64,000 nucleotides of DNA from Candidatus Stammera capleta (lineage in GTDB: Bacteria; Pseudomonadota; Gammaproteobacteria; Enterobacterales; Enterobacteriaceae), in assembly GCA_015140255.1 (NCBI GenBank), contig CP043993.1:79579-143578 (forward strand). The letters are read 5' to 3'. The notes beneath the pieces are model-generated. The model had not been told where the DNA came from and ran no database searches. It saw only the letters and a list, made by a program, of their open reading frames with translations. The number at the start of each line of letters is the position of its first letter. Position 1 is the stretch's first letter. The translations under genes were made by a program, and so were the position numbers. Below are positions 11,510 through 24,526 of this stretch, one piece after another.

Positions 11510-12049
11510 TTAATTAGAAAAAGGGAAATAAAATTCTTTCAATAAAAAATAAGATTCTTTTAATATATATGTATTTGTTACAATAGATATATTTATACCA
11601 TGAATATAAGTAACTTTTTCATAATCAATTTCAGGAAAAATAGTCTGTTCCTTAATACCTATATTAAGATTTGAACACTTATCAAAAGATTTTTTCGAAA
11701 AACCTCTAAAATCTCTAATTCTTGGTATAACAATAAAAATTAATTTATCTAAAAAATTTCACATATTTTTCTTTCTCAAAGTAACTTTACATCCAATAGG
11801 AATACCTTGACGAATTTTAAAATTAGCAATAGATTTTTTAGATTTAGTTATTACAGGTTTTTGACCAGTAATTAATTTTAAATTCGAAAAAACATCCGGT
11901 AATCTTTTTTTCTCTAAATTAGAAAAATCCAAGCTAACACTTAAAACTATTTTAATTAATTTAGGTACTTGCATAATAGAATAATAATTAAAATTATTCA
12001 TAAATTTTTTTATAATTTTACTTTTATATAAAAACAATAAATTACTCAT
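11510..12049 (-). CDS. rplE: 50S ribosomal protein L5
   Basis: 5S rRNA-binding protein that contacts P-site tRNA, 179 residues, the E. coli length. Contains PKLIKIVLSVSL, TGQKPVITKSKKSIANFKIR and GIPIGCKVTLR, then RIRDFRGF in the part that follows a TGA-coded Trp (11759-11761), and the tail FPFSN. Lies between rplX and rpsN as in E. coli. Confidence 0.94.
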
Positions 12050-12055
12050 ATAAAA

Positions 12056-12364
12056 TTAAAAAATTAATTTATTACATTTTAAATAACGAACTTTTTTTTT
12101 ATTAACAAATTTAAAACCTATTTTAGATTTTTTACTAGAATTCTTACAAAAATGACTTACATTAGAAATATCAATATAAGATTCTTTATAAATTTTACCA
12201 CCTAAAATATTTTGAGAAGGTATAGGTTTTTGATGTTTTAAAACTAAATTAATTCCATCAATTAAAACTTTATTTCCAACAATTTTTTTAATAAAACCTT
12301 TTTTACCTTTATCTTTACCAGTAATTATTAATACTTCATCATTAACACGAAATTTACAAGACAT
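12056..12364 (-). CDS. rplX: 50S ribosomal protein L24
   Basis: Assembly-initiator protein of the large subunit, 102 residues (E. coli 104). The KOW motif is clear: VNDEVLIITGKDKGKKG near residues 7-23, then INLVLKHQKP. The rest is Lys/Ser/Asn rich as usual here. Seven bases separate its stop from the rplE start. Confidence 0.94.
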   Translation of the reverse strand: MSCKFRVNDEVLIITGKDKGKKGFIKKIVGNKVLIDGINLVLKHQKPIPSQNILGGKIYKESYIDISNVSHFCKNSSKKSKIGFKFVNKKKVRYLKCNKLIF

Positions 12365-12377
12365 AAAATTACCTCAA

Positions 12378-12749
12378 TTAAATTACTTCAGAAGCAAGAG
12401 ATATTATTTTAATAAATTTATCAGATCTTAATTCTCTAGTAACAGGACCAAAAACTCTAGTACCTATAGGTTGTTCATTAACATTATTTAATAATATACA
12501 AGCATTATTATCAAATCTAATATAAGAACCATCTAATCTAGACAAACCATATTTAGTTCTAACAACAACAGCTTTTAAAACTTCACCTTTATATACTTTA
12601 CTTTTAGAAATTACTTCTTTAATAACAATTTTTATAATATCACCAATATTAGCATATCTACGATGAGTACCACCTAAAACTCTTATACACATAACTATTT
12701 TAGCACCAGAATTATCAGCAACATGTAATAAAGATCTTTCTTGTATCAT
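12378..12749 (-). CDS. rplN: 50S ribosomal protein L14
   Basis: Interface protein of the large subunit (bridge B8 region), 123 residues, the same as E. coli. [17 protein letters not shown] at the start, then [17 protein letters not shown] and [13 protein letters not shown]. First gene of the spc part, directly after rpsQ. Confidence 0.96.
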   Translation of the reverse strand: MIQERSLLHVADNSGAKIVMCIRVLGGTHRRYANIGDIIKIVIKEVISKSKVYKGEVLKAVVVRTKYGLSRLDGSYIRFDNNACILLNNVNEQPIGTRVFGPVTRELRSDKFIKIISLASEVI

Positions 12750-12759
12750 ATATTTACCT

Positions 12760-13005
12760 TTATTTTCTACTAATTATTTTACAAAGAATTCAAAATTTTT
12801 TTTTTGATAAAGGTCTACACTCTTTAATTTCTATATAATCTCCAACATTACAACAATTATTTTCATCATGAACATACATTTTTATTTTTTTTTTAATATA
12901 TTTCTTATAAATATTATGTTTAATAAACTTTGTAAAAAAAACTACTATAGTTTTATTCATTTTATTACTTAAAACATAACATCTAATTTTTTTTTTTTTT
13001 AACAT
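12760..13005 (-). CDS. rpsQ: 30S ribosomal protein S17
   Basis: Primary 16S-binding protein, 81 residues (E. coli 84). Conserved [10 protein letters not shown], then [28 protein letters not shown]. The Trp of KKFW is TGA at 12790-12792, matching KSW in E. coli; the last ten residues follow it. Its start overlaps the end of rpmC by 23 bases in another frame, an unusually long overlap for this operon. Confidence 0.93.
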
Positions 13006-13177
13006 AATTAATATTTTTTATAGTTAAATAAGTTTTAATACGAGCTATATTTCTTCTATATGAACGTATTAAATGAGTTTTCTTTAATTTACCAGAAAAT
13101 AATTGAATACGTAAACTAAAATATTTTTTAAGTAAATTATATAACTCCATTTTTAATTCTTTAATATTTTTATCCAT
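12983..13177 (-). CDS. rpmC: 50S ribosomal protein L29
   Basis: Small helical protein at the exit tunnel, 64 residues (E. coli 63). The N-terminal [20 protein letters not shown] and the later [11 protein letters not shown] match the family. Overlaps the rpsQ start by 23 bases, so translation of the two is probably coupled. Confidence 0.9.
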   Translation of the reverse strand: MDKNIKELKMELYNLLKKYFSLRIQLFSGKLKKTHLIRSYRRNIARIKTYLTIKNINYVKKKKN

Positions 13178-13193
13178 TATAAATTAATTTAAA

Positions 13194-13607
13194 TTACAAA
13201 AAAAAATTTTTAACTACAAACATTGTTTTAACTGACAACTTATCACCTGCTAATTTTAATGCTCTTCTAGCTATATTTTCTTCTACACCGTCTAATTCAT
13301 ATAAAATTTTACCAGGTTTTACTACAGCAACTCAATATTCAATATTACCTTTACCTTTACCCATACGAACTTCTAAAGGTTTTCTAGTAATAGGTTTATC
13401 AGGAAATATTCTAATTCATAAAAAACCTTGTCTTTTTATATTTCTAGAAATAACACGACGAGCAGCTTCAATTTGTCTAGATGATATATGACCTCTAGTT
13501 ATAGCTTTTAATCCAAATTTACCAAAATTTAATTCTATATCATTTGATATACCTTTATTACGACCTTTTTGTATTTTTCTATATTTTGTTTTTTTAGGTT
13601 GCAACAT
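13194..13607 (-). CDS. rplP: 50S ribosomal protein L16
   Basis: Protein at the A-site side of the large subunit, 137 residues (E. coli 136). [19 protein letters not shown] at the start, [16 protein letters not shown] in the middle, then a TGA-coded Trp in [14 protein letters not shown] and [19 protein letters not shown], where the second Trp is also TGA. Confidence 0.95.
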
Positions 13608-13636
13608 ATCAATCTGTAATCCTTTTTAAAATAAAA

Positions 13637-14350
13637 TTATTTTATTTTTCTACGAATTCTTTTAAAATATCTTCTTATACTCAGAACATTACTATTATAT
13701 AATTTTATAGGATAAAATTTATCTAATATTTCCCCTTTAAATATTCATACTTTAATTCCAATAACACCATAATTAGTAAAAGCTTCAGAAAAACTATAAT
13801 CTATATCAGCTCTTAAAGTATGTAAAGGTACACGACCTTCACGATATCATTCTCTTCTTGCAATTTCAGTACCTCCTAACCTACCACTTAATTCTAATCT
13901 AATACCTTTAGCTCCTAATCTAATAGCATTATTAATTACTCTTTTCATTACTCTTCTAAACATCATTCTTCTTTCTAATTGAAGAGAGATATTATCTGCT
14001 ACTAATTTAGCATCTAATTCAGGTTTACGAACTTCAGAAATATTTATCTGAGAAACTACGCCAGTAATTAAAGTAATATTTTTTTTTAATTTTTCTATAT
14101 CTTCACCTTTTTTACCTATAACTATTCCAGGACGAGCAGTATAAATAGTAATTCTTATACTTTTCTTAGCTGGTCTTTCAATTAATATTTTAGAAATTAA
14201 AGCTTTAGATAATTTCCTATATAAAAATTTTCTTACTATATAATCACTCTCTAAATTCTTTGCAAAATCTTTCTTATTTGCAAATCACGCAGAATTTCAC
14301 ATTTTAGTAATTCCTAAACGAATAACATTAGGATTAACTTTTTGACCCAT
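13637..14350 (-). CDS. rpsC: 30S ribosomal protein S3
   Basis: mRNA-entry protein with a KH domain, 237 residues (E. coli 233). [20 protein letters not shown] with TGA-coded Trp, then [17 protein letters not shown] (KH loop GKKG), [14 protein letters not shown], and the C-terminal [17 protein letters not shown]. Lies between rplV and rplP. Confidence 0.95.
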
Positions 14351-14369
14351 TTTAATCACCAATAATAAT

Positions 14370-14699
14370 TTATACATCAGAAACAAAAACAGTAATATGA
14401 CTAGTACATTTTAAAATATAATTTACTCTTCCTTTTGCTCTAGGCATAATACGTTTTATTAAAGTAGCTTTATCAACATATATTTTAGAAATTCTTAATA
14501 CATCTCTACTAATACCTTTATTTAAAGCATTATATAAAGCTGATTTTAGTACTTTTTTAATTAATAAAGAAGCTTTCTTATTAGTAAATTTTAATATATT
14601 TAAAGCTAAATTAACTTTTTTACCTCTTATTAAATCAGCTACTAATCTTAATTTTTGAGTAGAAGATCTGACATAACGATATTTAGCAAAAATTTCCAT
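14370..14699 (-). CDS. rplV: 50S ribosomal protein L22
   Basis: Exit-tunnel protein, 109 residues (E. coli 110). Reads [20 protein letters not shown] near the N-terminus and carries the tunnel-loop segment [15 protein letters not shown]. No TGA codon. Confidence 0.95.
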   Translation of the reverse strand: MEIFAKYRYVRSSTQKLRLVADLIRGKKVNLALNILKFTNKKASLLIKKVLKSALYNALNKGISRDVLRISKIYVDKATLIKRIMPRAKGRVNYILKCTSHITVFVSDV

Positions 14700-14712
14700 A
14701 CAATATTATAAA

Positions 14713-14994
14713 TTAATTTTTTTTAATCTTTTTATCAGAAGATAAATGTCCTCTATATGTTCTAGTAGGAGAAAATTCACCTAATTTATGACCAACCATA
14801 TCTTCAGTAATATAAACAGGAATATGACGTCTACCATTATGTACTAAAATAGTTAATCCTATCATATTAGGTAATATAGTAGATCTCCTAGATCATGTAC
14901 GAATAGGTTTTTTATCCTTAGATTTAATCATTTTTTCAACTTTATTAAATAAATGAACATCAATAAATGGACCTTTTTTAAATGAACGAGACAT
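14713..14994 (-). CDS. rpsS: 30S ribosomal protein S19
   Basis: Head protein of the small subunit, 93 residues (E. coli 92). [37 protein letters not shown] with TGA-coded Trp, and [15 protein letters not shown] are diagnostic. Follows rplB by 18 bases. Confidence 0.95.
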
Positions 14995-15012
14995 TGTAAA
15001 TTATTACCTAAA

Positions 15013-15834
<822 letters not shown>

Positions 15835-15849
15835 AATAAATAACCTAAA

Positions 15850-16155
15850 TTATTTTAATAAATTATCTAACTGTACATTCTGATTTTCTTTCAATATTAT
15901 ATAAGCTTTCTTTCATTTTTTACTATAATTTATAATTCCATTCTTTTTAATTTTTTTTTTAGTTTTTATTCATAAAGTTCTTACCTTTTTAACTTTTAAA
16001 TTTAAAATTTTTTGTACAGCTGATAATATTTCTATTTTATTAACATTACCTTTAACTTTAAAAACTAAAGTTTTATTATTATTTAACAAAAAATTAGATT
16101 TTTCAGAAAAAATAGGTTTTTTTAAAATATTTAAATAACTTAATTTTAAACTCAT
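15850..16155 (-). CDS. rplW: 50S ribosomal protein L23
   Basis: Exit-site protein that docks trigger factor and SRP, 101 residues (E. coli 100). ILKKPIFSEKSNFLLNNNKTLVFKV matches the family N-terminus; after a TGA-coded Trp the C-terminal half is Lys rich (KTKKKIKKNG) and ends in a basic tail. Its ATG overlaps the rplD stop (TAATG arrangement). Confidence 0.92.
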
Positions 16156-16763
16156 TAATTTAATTTTCTCTCTAACAATTTAATAGAAGAAATAGTAAAA
16201 ATAATATCTTTAAAATTTAAAAAATCTATTATATTAATATTATTAACACTACGTACTGAAACATTATATAAATTACGTGATGATAAAAACAAATTTTTAT
16301 CTAATTTATCAACAATAATTAATAACTTTTTAGAATTTAAAAAATTAATTTTTTTTAATAAAAATTTAGTTTTAGGACAAGATATACTTAATTCACTCAA
16401 AATATGTAATCTAGATTCACTATATAATTTAGATAAAAGAACTTTAAAAGCTTTTTTATAAACTTTTTTATTAATTTTTGAAAAATATTTTTTAGGTTTT
16501 CTAGCAAAAGTTACCCCTCCTGAACGTCATATAGGACTTCTAAAAGAACCTGCTCTAGCTCTACCTGTACCTTTTTGTTTTCAAGGTTTTTTATTAGAAC
16601 CTGAAACTTCAGATCTAGATTTTTGAGAAACACTTCCTTTACGACTATTATTTCTACATAAAACAATCACTTGATGTAATAAATTCATATTAAAGTTAAC
16701 TTTAAAAATATTATTTAGTAACTTAATATTTTTATTAGTATCTTTTAATAAAATATTAACCAT
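16155..16763 (-). CDS. rplD: 50S ribosomal protein L4
   Basis: Exit-tunnel protein that in E. coli also represses its own operon; 202 residues (E. coli 201). The tunnel loop reads RNNSRKGSVSQKSRSEVSGSNKKPW and continues RAGSFRSPIWRSGGVTFA; both Trp are TGA. The C-terminal half (LLKKINFLNSKKLLIIVDK) is more diverged. Confidence 0.93.
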
Positions 16764-16767
16764 AAAA

Positions 16768-17394
16768 TTAACTCTTTTTAATTGAAGATCTTATAATTAA
16801 TCTACTACCATTGTAACCAGGCACAGAACCATAAACTAATAAAATATTTTTATCAAAATATATTTTACAAATTTTCAAATTTTGTATAGTAGTTCTAGTA
16901 TTACCTAAATGACCACTCATTTTTTTACCTTTAAAAACTTTACCTGGCGTTTGATTTTGTCCTATAGATCCTGGAACTCTATGTGATAAAGAATTACCAT
17001 GAGAATTATCTTGAGAACGAAAATTTCATCTTTTAATAGTACCTGCAAAACCCTTTCCTTTAGATACCCCAATAACATCAACTTCTTTAATATTTGAAAA
17101 TAAATTAATATTTAAAGATTGACCAATATTTAAATGTAATTTTTTTATATAAGGTATTTCCCATAAGCCTATACCAGGAATAACATTAATTTTATTATAA
17201 AAACCTAATTGACATTTATTTAATTTTTTTTTTTTTATATTACCTGTAGTAACTTGAGTAACATACTTATTATTATATTTTTTAATACAAGTAATAATAT
17301 TATCTTTAATTTCTATTAAAGTAACAGCACATGATAAACCATTACTGTTAAATATTTTAGTCATACCAATTTTTTTACCAATTAATACAATCAT
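16768..17394 (-). CDS. rplC: 50S ribosomal protein L3
   Basis: Early-assembly protein near the peptidyl-transferase centre, 208 residues (E. coli 209). [15 protein letters not shown] at the start, [20 protein letters not shown] with TGA Trp, then [31 protein letters not shown], the loop that carries the methylated Gln in E. coli. Confidence 0.94.
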
Positions 17395-17401
17395 ATAATA
17401 T

Positions 17402-17713
17402 TTATCCTAAACTTATTTGAACATCAACACCAGATGCTAAATTTAATTTCATAAGAGCATCAACAGTTCTCTCAGTAGGTTTAACTATATCAATTAAACG
17501 TTTATGAGTCCTAATTTCATACTGATCTCTAGCATCTTTATCAACATGAGGAGAAACTAAAATTGTAAAACGTTCAATAGAAGTAGGTAAAGGAATAGGT
17601 CCTCTAACTTGAGCACCAGTTCTTTTAGCAGTTTCCACTATTTCTAAAGTAGAAATATCTATTAAACGATGATCAAAAGCTTTTAATTTTATTCTAATTC
17701 TTTGATTTATCAT
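17402..17713 (-). CDS. rpsJ: 30S ribosomal protein S10
   Basis: Head protein of the 30S and NusB partner in antitermination; 103 residues, the E. coli length. Contains [50 protein letters not shown]. It lies only 26 bases downstream of tuf, so the S10 and str operons may form one transcript here, unlike E. coli where other genes separate them. Confidence 0.96.
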   Translation of the reverse strand: MINQRIRIKLKAFDHRLIDISTLEIVETAKRTGAQVRGPIPLPTSIERFTILVSPHVDKDARDQYEIRTHKRLIDIVKPTERTVDALMKLNLASGVDVQISLG

Positions 17714-17739
17714 TTATAACCTATATTTTAAAATAAAAA

Positions 17740-18924
17740 TTAAGATAAAATTTTACTTACTATACCAGCTCCCACAGTACGTCCACCTTCTCTAATAGCA
17801 AATCTTAAACCTTCATCCATAGCTATAGGACTAAATAATTTAACTAAAATCTTGACATTATCACCAGGTATTACCATTTCAATACCTTTAGGTAATTCTA
17901 TAGTACCAGTAACATCAGTAGTTCTAAAATAGAATTGAGGACGATACCCATTTAAAAAAGGAGTATGTCTACCTCCTTCTTCTTTAGATAAAACATAAAC
18001 TTCAGCTTCAAAATAAGTATGAGGTTTAATACTACCCGGTTTAGATAAAACTTGACCTCTTTCAATTTCTTCTCTTTTTATACCTCTTAATAAAATACCT
18101 ACATTTTCTCCTGCTCTACCTTCATCAAGCAATTTACGAAACATTTCAATACCAGTACATATAGATTTTTTAGTTTCTTTTATACCTACTATTTCCACTT
18201 CATCACCTATTTTAATTAAACCTTGATCTATTCTACCAGTTACTACTGTACCTCTACCTGAAATAGAAAAAATATCTTCTATAGGTAATAAAAATGGTTG
18301 ATCTATATTTCTTAAAGGATCAGGTATATAACTATCTAAACAATTAGCTAAATCAAAAATTTTTTCTTCCCATTTAGAATCACCTTCTAAAGCTTTCAAA
18401 GCTGAACCTCTTATTATAGGTGTATCATTACCAGGAAAATTATATTGAGTTAATATATCTTTTACTTCCATTTCAACTAATTCTAATAATTCTTCGTCAT
18501 CAACCATATCACATTTATTTAAAAAAACCACTATATGTGGAACACCTACTTGGCGAGCTAATAAAATATGTTCTCTAGTTTGAGGCATAGGACCATCAGT
18601 AGCAGCTACTACTAATATTGCCCCATCCATTTGAGCAGCACCAGTAATCATATTTTTAATATAATCCGCATGACCAGGACAATCTACATGAGCATAATGT
18701 CTTTTAGAAGTATCATACTCAACATGAGAAGTATTTATAGTTATACCTCTAGCTTTTTCCTCAGGAGCATTATCTATTTGTTCAAATGCACGAGGTTGAC
18801 CACCAAATTTTTTAGCTAAAACAGTTGTAATAGCAGAAGTTAATGTAGTTTTACCATGATCAACATGACCTATTGTTCCAACATTAATATGTATTTTAGA
18901 ACGTTCAAATTTTTCTTTTGACAT
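17740..18924 (-). CDS. tuf: Elongation factor Tu
   Basis: GTPase that delivers aminoacyl-tRNA to the ribosome; 394 residues, the same as E. coli. G motifs: GHVDHGKT near residue 19, DCPGHADY near 81, NKCD near 136. The Trp of SKWEEK is TGG, so this highly expressed gene shows the ancestral codon is still in use. Only one tuf copy is seen in the window. Confidence 0.98.
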   Translation of the reverse strand: MSKEKFERSKIHINVGTIGHVDHGKTTLTSAITTVLAKKFGGQPRAFEQIDNAPEEKARGITINTSHVEYDTSKRHYAHVDCPGHADYIKNMITGAAQMDGAILVVAATDGPMPQTREHILLARQVGVPHIVVFLNKCDMVDDEELLELVEMEVKDILTQYNFPGNDTPIIRGSALKALEGDSKWEEKIFDLANCLDSYIPDPLRNIDQPFLLPIEDIFSISGRGTVVTGRIDQGLIKIGDEVEIVGIKETKKSICTGIEMFRKLLDEGRAGENVGILLRGIKREEIERGQVLSKPGSIKPHTYFEAEVYVLSKEEGGRHTPFLNGYRPQFYFRTTDVTGTIELPKGIEMVIPGDNVKILVKLFSPIAMDEGLRFAIREGGRTVGAGIVSKILS

Positions 18925-18957
18925 ATATTCCTTTAAATTTTAAAAACTCTAATTAAA

Positions 18958-21081
<2,124 letters not shown>

Positions 21082-21106
21082 ATATTTTCCATATAAAATT
21101 ATTTAA

Positions 21107-21586
21107 CTATCATCTATAATGAGCAAAAGCTTTATTAGATTCTGCTATACGATGAGTATCATCACGTTTTTTTATAGCAAAACCTTTTTTATTAATAGCA
21201 TCTAATAATTCATCAGCTAATTTTAAAAACATTTTTTTTTTAGATCTTTTTCTCGCCGAAAATATAATTCAACGCATAGCTAAAGTATCACCTCTTTTAG
21301 GTCTAACTTCTATAGGTATTTGATAAGTAGTACCACCAACTCTACGAGATTTTACTTCTACTATAGGTTTAACATTATTAATAGCAATTTCTAATAAACT
21401 TAATCTACTTTTTTTAATTTTATTTTTTAATATATTTAAAGATGTATATAATATATTTTCAGCAATAGATTTCTTACCATCATACATAAGTAAATTAATA
21501 AATTTAGTTACTAATTTTGAATTATACATATAATCCGGAAATATTTTATGACTATTTGATAAATTACCTCCTTTACGACGTGACAT
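21107..21586 (-). CDS. rpsG: 30S ribosomal protein S7
   Basis: Head-nucleating protein of the 30S, 159 residues. Contains [39 protein letters not shown], and after a TGA-coded Trp [13 protein letters not shown]. The gene ends KAFAHYR-W-stop, with UGA immediately followed by TAG at 21107-21109; AHYRW is conserved in S7, so the UGA is coding. Confidence 0.95.
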
Positions 21587-21608
21587 AATAACTCCATATT
21601 ACAAATTT

Positions 21609-21980
21609 TTATAAATTTTTTTTAACACCATATTTAGAACGAGATCTTTTTCTATCCTTTACTCCAGCACAATCTAAAGATCCTCTTATAACATGATAAC
21701 GTACACCAGGTAAATCTTTTACTCTACCACCACGAATAAGTACAACAGAATGTTCTTGTAAATTATGTCCTTCCCCAGGTATATAAGCTGTAACTTCTAG
21801 ATTATTTGTTAAACGTACTCTACAAACTTTTCTTAAAGCAGAATTAGGTTTTTTAGGAGTAGTAGTATATACTTTTATACATACCCCTCTTTTTTGAGGA
21901 CATTTATTTAATGCAGGAACATTATTTTTAAATACTTTACGTATTCTTGATTTACGAACTAACTGATTAATAGTAGACAT
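21609..21980 (-). CDS. rpsL: 30S ribosomal protein S12
   Basis: Decoding-centre protein, 123 residues (E. coli 124). [20 protein letters not shown] and [33 protein letters not shown] carry the streptomycin-site Lys residues in their wild-type form. First gene of the leftward str-S10-spc-alpha run; its promoter must lie in the AT-only spacer 21981-22202 that also feeds the rightward tRNA-Cys. Confidence 0.97.
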   Translation of the reverse strand: MSTINQLVRKSRIRKVFKNNVPALNKCPQKRGVCIKVYTTTPKKPNSALRKVCRVRLTNNLEVTAYIPGEGHNLQEHSVVLIRGGRVKDLPGVRYHVIRGSLDCAGVKDRKRSRSKYGVKKNL

Positions 21981-22202
21981 TTATTTACCTAAATAAATTT
22001 TTAAAATAAATTTTATTAGATTCATAAATTAATATAATATTAAAATACAAAACTTAATAAATTAACTATAACATTAATATAAACTTTAAACTAATATATT
22101 ACTACATTTTCTTTATTTATCCAATAAATACTAATTGCTCTAAATAAATATTTAAAAAAATATTCTACATATTATATATATGTTATATAATATAAATTAT
22201 AT
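21981..22202. other. Divergent AT-rich spacer
   Basis: Between rpsL (leftward) and tRNA-Cys (rightward). It is nearly pure A/T with many TATAAT-like hexamers, so promoter boxes cannot be chosen by eye. It must hold the promoter of the ribosomal protein block and that of the cysT-leuZ-def-fmt group. No open frame or strong hairpin was seen. Confidence 0.5.
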
Positions 22203-22273
22203 AGCGTGTTGACAGAGAGGTAATGTAGTGGATTGCAAATCCATATACCCCGGTTCAATTCCGGGACACGCTT
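22203..22273 (+). tRNA. cysT: tRNA-Cys (GCA)
   Basis: Folds as a cloverleaf: acceptor AGCGTGT with ACACGCT, anticodon loop TTGCAAA on stem GGAT/ATCC, T-loop GGTTCAATTCC. No encoded CCA. Followed by tRNA-Leu seven bases later, the cysT-leuZ order known from E. coli. Confidence 0.95.
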
Positions 22274-22280
22274 CAATAAT

Positions 22281-22368
22281 ACCCGAGTGGTGAAACTGGT
22301 AGACACAAGGGACTTAAAATCCCTCGGTTATATTTATAACCTTGCGGGTTCAAATCCCGCCTTGGGTA
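22281..22368 (+). tRNA. leuZ: tRNA-Leu (TAA)
   Basis: Class II tRNA with long variable arm. Acceptor ACCCGAG pairs with CTTGGGT; anticodon loop CTTAAAA gives anticodon UAA, which reads UUA, the dominant Leu codon of this genome. T-arm GCGGGTTCAAATCCCGC. Confidence 0.95.
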
Positions 22369-22388
22369 TATCATCATATATTTTAAAA

Positions 22389-22832
22389 ATGTCTAATATC
22401 AAAATATTAACTTATCCTAATAAAAAATTAAGAAAAAAATCCAAAAAAATAACAAAATTTAATAAAAAATTAAAAAAAATAACATCAAATATGTTAAAAA
22501 TAATGTATAAATATAACGGTATTGGTTTATCTGCAATACAAATAAATATCAATAAATCAATAATTGTAATAGATACTGAAAAAAAAAAAAATTCTAAACT
22601 AATATTAATTAACCCTAAAATTTTAAAATATAAGGGATATATTGAAAGTCAAGAAGGATGTTTATCAATACCAAATTTTTTTTATAAAATTAAAAGATTT
22701 AATCATATATATATACAAGCAAATAATATACAAGGACAACCAATAAAATTTAAAACTAAAGGATTATTATCAATTTGTATTCAACATGAAATAGATCATA
22801 CTAAAGGGAAATTATTTATAGATTATATATAA
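22389..22832 (+). CDS. def: Peptide deformylase
   Basis: Fe/Zn enzyme that removes formyl from nascent N-termini; 147 residues (E. coli 169, C-terminus shorter). All three motifs are present: GIGLSAIQ (motif 1, normally GxGLAAxQ), EGCLS with the metal Cys, and QHEIDH with the two metal His and catalytic Glu. The ATG at 22389 aligns with relatives; an in-frame open stretch upstream is just the two tRNA genes. Two bases separate it from fmt, its functional partner. Confidence 0.94.
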   Translation: MSNIKILTYPNKKLRKKSKKITKFNKKLKKITSNMLKIMYKYNGIGLSAIQININKSIIVIDTEKKKNSKLILINPKILKYKGYIESQEGCLSIPNFFYKIKRFNHIYIQANNIQGQPIKFKTKGLLSICIQHEIDHTKGKLFIDYI

Positions 22833-22834
22833 AA

Positions 22835-23779
22835 ATGAAAAAAAAATTAAATATACTTTTTTTTGGTACTCCAAAATTCGGAGCATCTCAATTAAATAAT
22901 ATAATTAAAAATACAAAACATAAAATTATAGCTGTAGTTACTAAAAAAAAAAAAAACAAAATACAAAATCCAGTAGAATTAATAGCTAGAAAAAAAAAAA
23001 TTCCTATTTTTAAACCAAATTCTATTAAAAAATTAGAAAAATTAAAAAACAAATTTAAAAATTTAAATATAGATATTATATTAGTAATAGCTTATGGTTT
23101 CAAATTACCTCAAAATATTATTGATATACCAAAACTAGGATGTTTTAATCTACATGCTTCATTATTACCAAGATGAAGAGGTTCTTCACCTATTCAAAGA
23201 GCAATATTATTTGGAGATAAATATTCTGGAATAACATTTATAAAAATTAATAAATTTATTGATGCAGGAAATATAATATATCAAAAAAAATGTATAATTA
23301 AAAAAAATTTTAACTATAAAAAATTATATAAAAAAATTAAAAAAATAAGTACTATTAAATTACCTATCATTTTAAACAAAATTAAACAAAAAATATATAT
23401 TGAAACAAAACAAAATACAAAAAATATTACTTATGCTTTTAAAATTAAAAAAAAAGAAGGACTAATAAATTGAAAAAAAGACACAGCTATAGATATAGAT
23501 AGAAAAATTAAAGCTTTTTACGTATGACCAAAAACATATTTTTACTATAAAAAACATATAATATTTATATGATCTATAAAAATTAAAAATATTCAAAATA
23601 ATCATAATTATAAACCAGGACAAATATTAAAATATAATAAAAAAGGATTAATAATATTTACAAAAAAATCTTCTATAATTAAAATTAAAAAAATTCAATT
23701 AAATAATCATAAAAAAATGAAAACTTCAGAATTAGTAAATTCTAAACCTTTTTTATTCAAAAAAGGTGAAATATTATAA
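22835..23779 (+). CDS. fmt: Methionyl-tRNA formyltransferase
   Basis: Formylates initiator Met-tRNA; 314 residues (E. coli 315). N-terminal [11 protein letters not shown], catalytic segment [20 protein letters not shown] with TGA-coded Trp at a position nearly invariant in the family, then [16 protein letters not shown]. Also TGA Trp in GLINWKKD and KAFYVWPKT. The last six bases overlap the convergent rlmB. Confidence 0.95.
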
Positions 23780-24526
23780 ATTTTTAATTTGTCTCATAAT
23801 TTCAAATATTATAATTCCAATAGAAACAGAAACATTTAAAGAATTAATTTTTTTAATAGGTATTCTAAGTAAAAAATCACATTTTTCTTTGATTTTTTTT
23901 TTTATTCCTTTATTTTCAGAACCAAATATTAAAGCTATTGAATTATACATATTATAATTTACTCCATAAATAGATTTTTTAGAATTTAAATCAGTACCTA
24001 AAATTAAAAAATTATATTTATGTAACAATTTTATAATATTTTTAATATTATTAATAGTTATAATAAAAATTTTATATATTGAACCAACAGAAACTTTATG
24101 TACAATGTTATTTTCTATAGAAACAGAATTATGTTTACTAATTATAATAGCATCAATATTTGCAGCAACAGCTGTACGAATACATGAACCTAAATTATAA
24201 GGATCAGTTATTCTATCTAATATTAAAAAAAAATGTTTCTTCTTTTTTTTTATAAAACTTATTAATTTATTAACACTACTTGAAAAAATTTTTTTTCTTT
24301 TTATATAAGAAATTATACCTTGATGATTAAATAAATTAAATTTTTTAAAAAATTTTTTATTAACAATTTTATAGGATATTTTTTTAATATTTAGAATTTT
24401 CGTTATTTTAATAAATTTCTTATTATTTTTTTTTAATAAAAATATTTTTTTAATATATTCAGATTTATATTTAATTAAATTCTTAATAGTGTTAAAACCA
24501 TACAAATAATTATTATTTTTATTCAT
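23774..24526 (-). CDS. rlmB: 23S rRNA 2'-O-methyltransferase RlmB
   Basis: SPOUT-fold methyltransferase that modifies G2251 of 23S rRNA in E. coli. 250 residues (E. coli 243). N-terminal YLYGFNTIKNLIK substrate domain; SAM-knot motifs LDRITDPYNLGSCIRTA (motif 1 with N and R), ALIFGSENKGIKKK (motif 2) and NSLNVSVSIGIIIFE (motif 3). Overlaps both fmt and the stop of hflX. Confidence 0.92.
   Translation of the reverse strand: MNKNNNYLYGFNTIKNLIKYKSEYIKKIFLLKKNNKKFIKITKILNIKKISYKIVNKKFFKKFNLFNHQGIISYIKRKKIFSSSVNKLISFIKKKKKHFFLILDRITDPYNLGSCIRTAVAANIDAIIISKHNSVSIENNIVHKVSVGSIYKIFIITINNIKNIIKLLHKYNFLILGTDLNSKKSIYGVNYNMYNSIALIFGSENKGIKKKIKEKCDFLLRIPIKKINSLNVSVSIGIIIFEIMRQIKNL

Noticed and set aside
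22233-22388. N-terminal extension of def in the same frame
   Set aside because: The extension is read through tRNA-Cys and tRNA-Leu; the ATG at 22389 aligns with deformylases.
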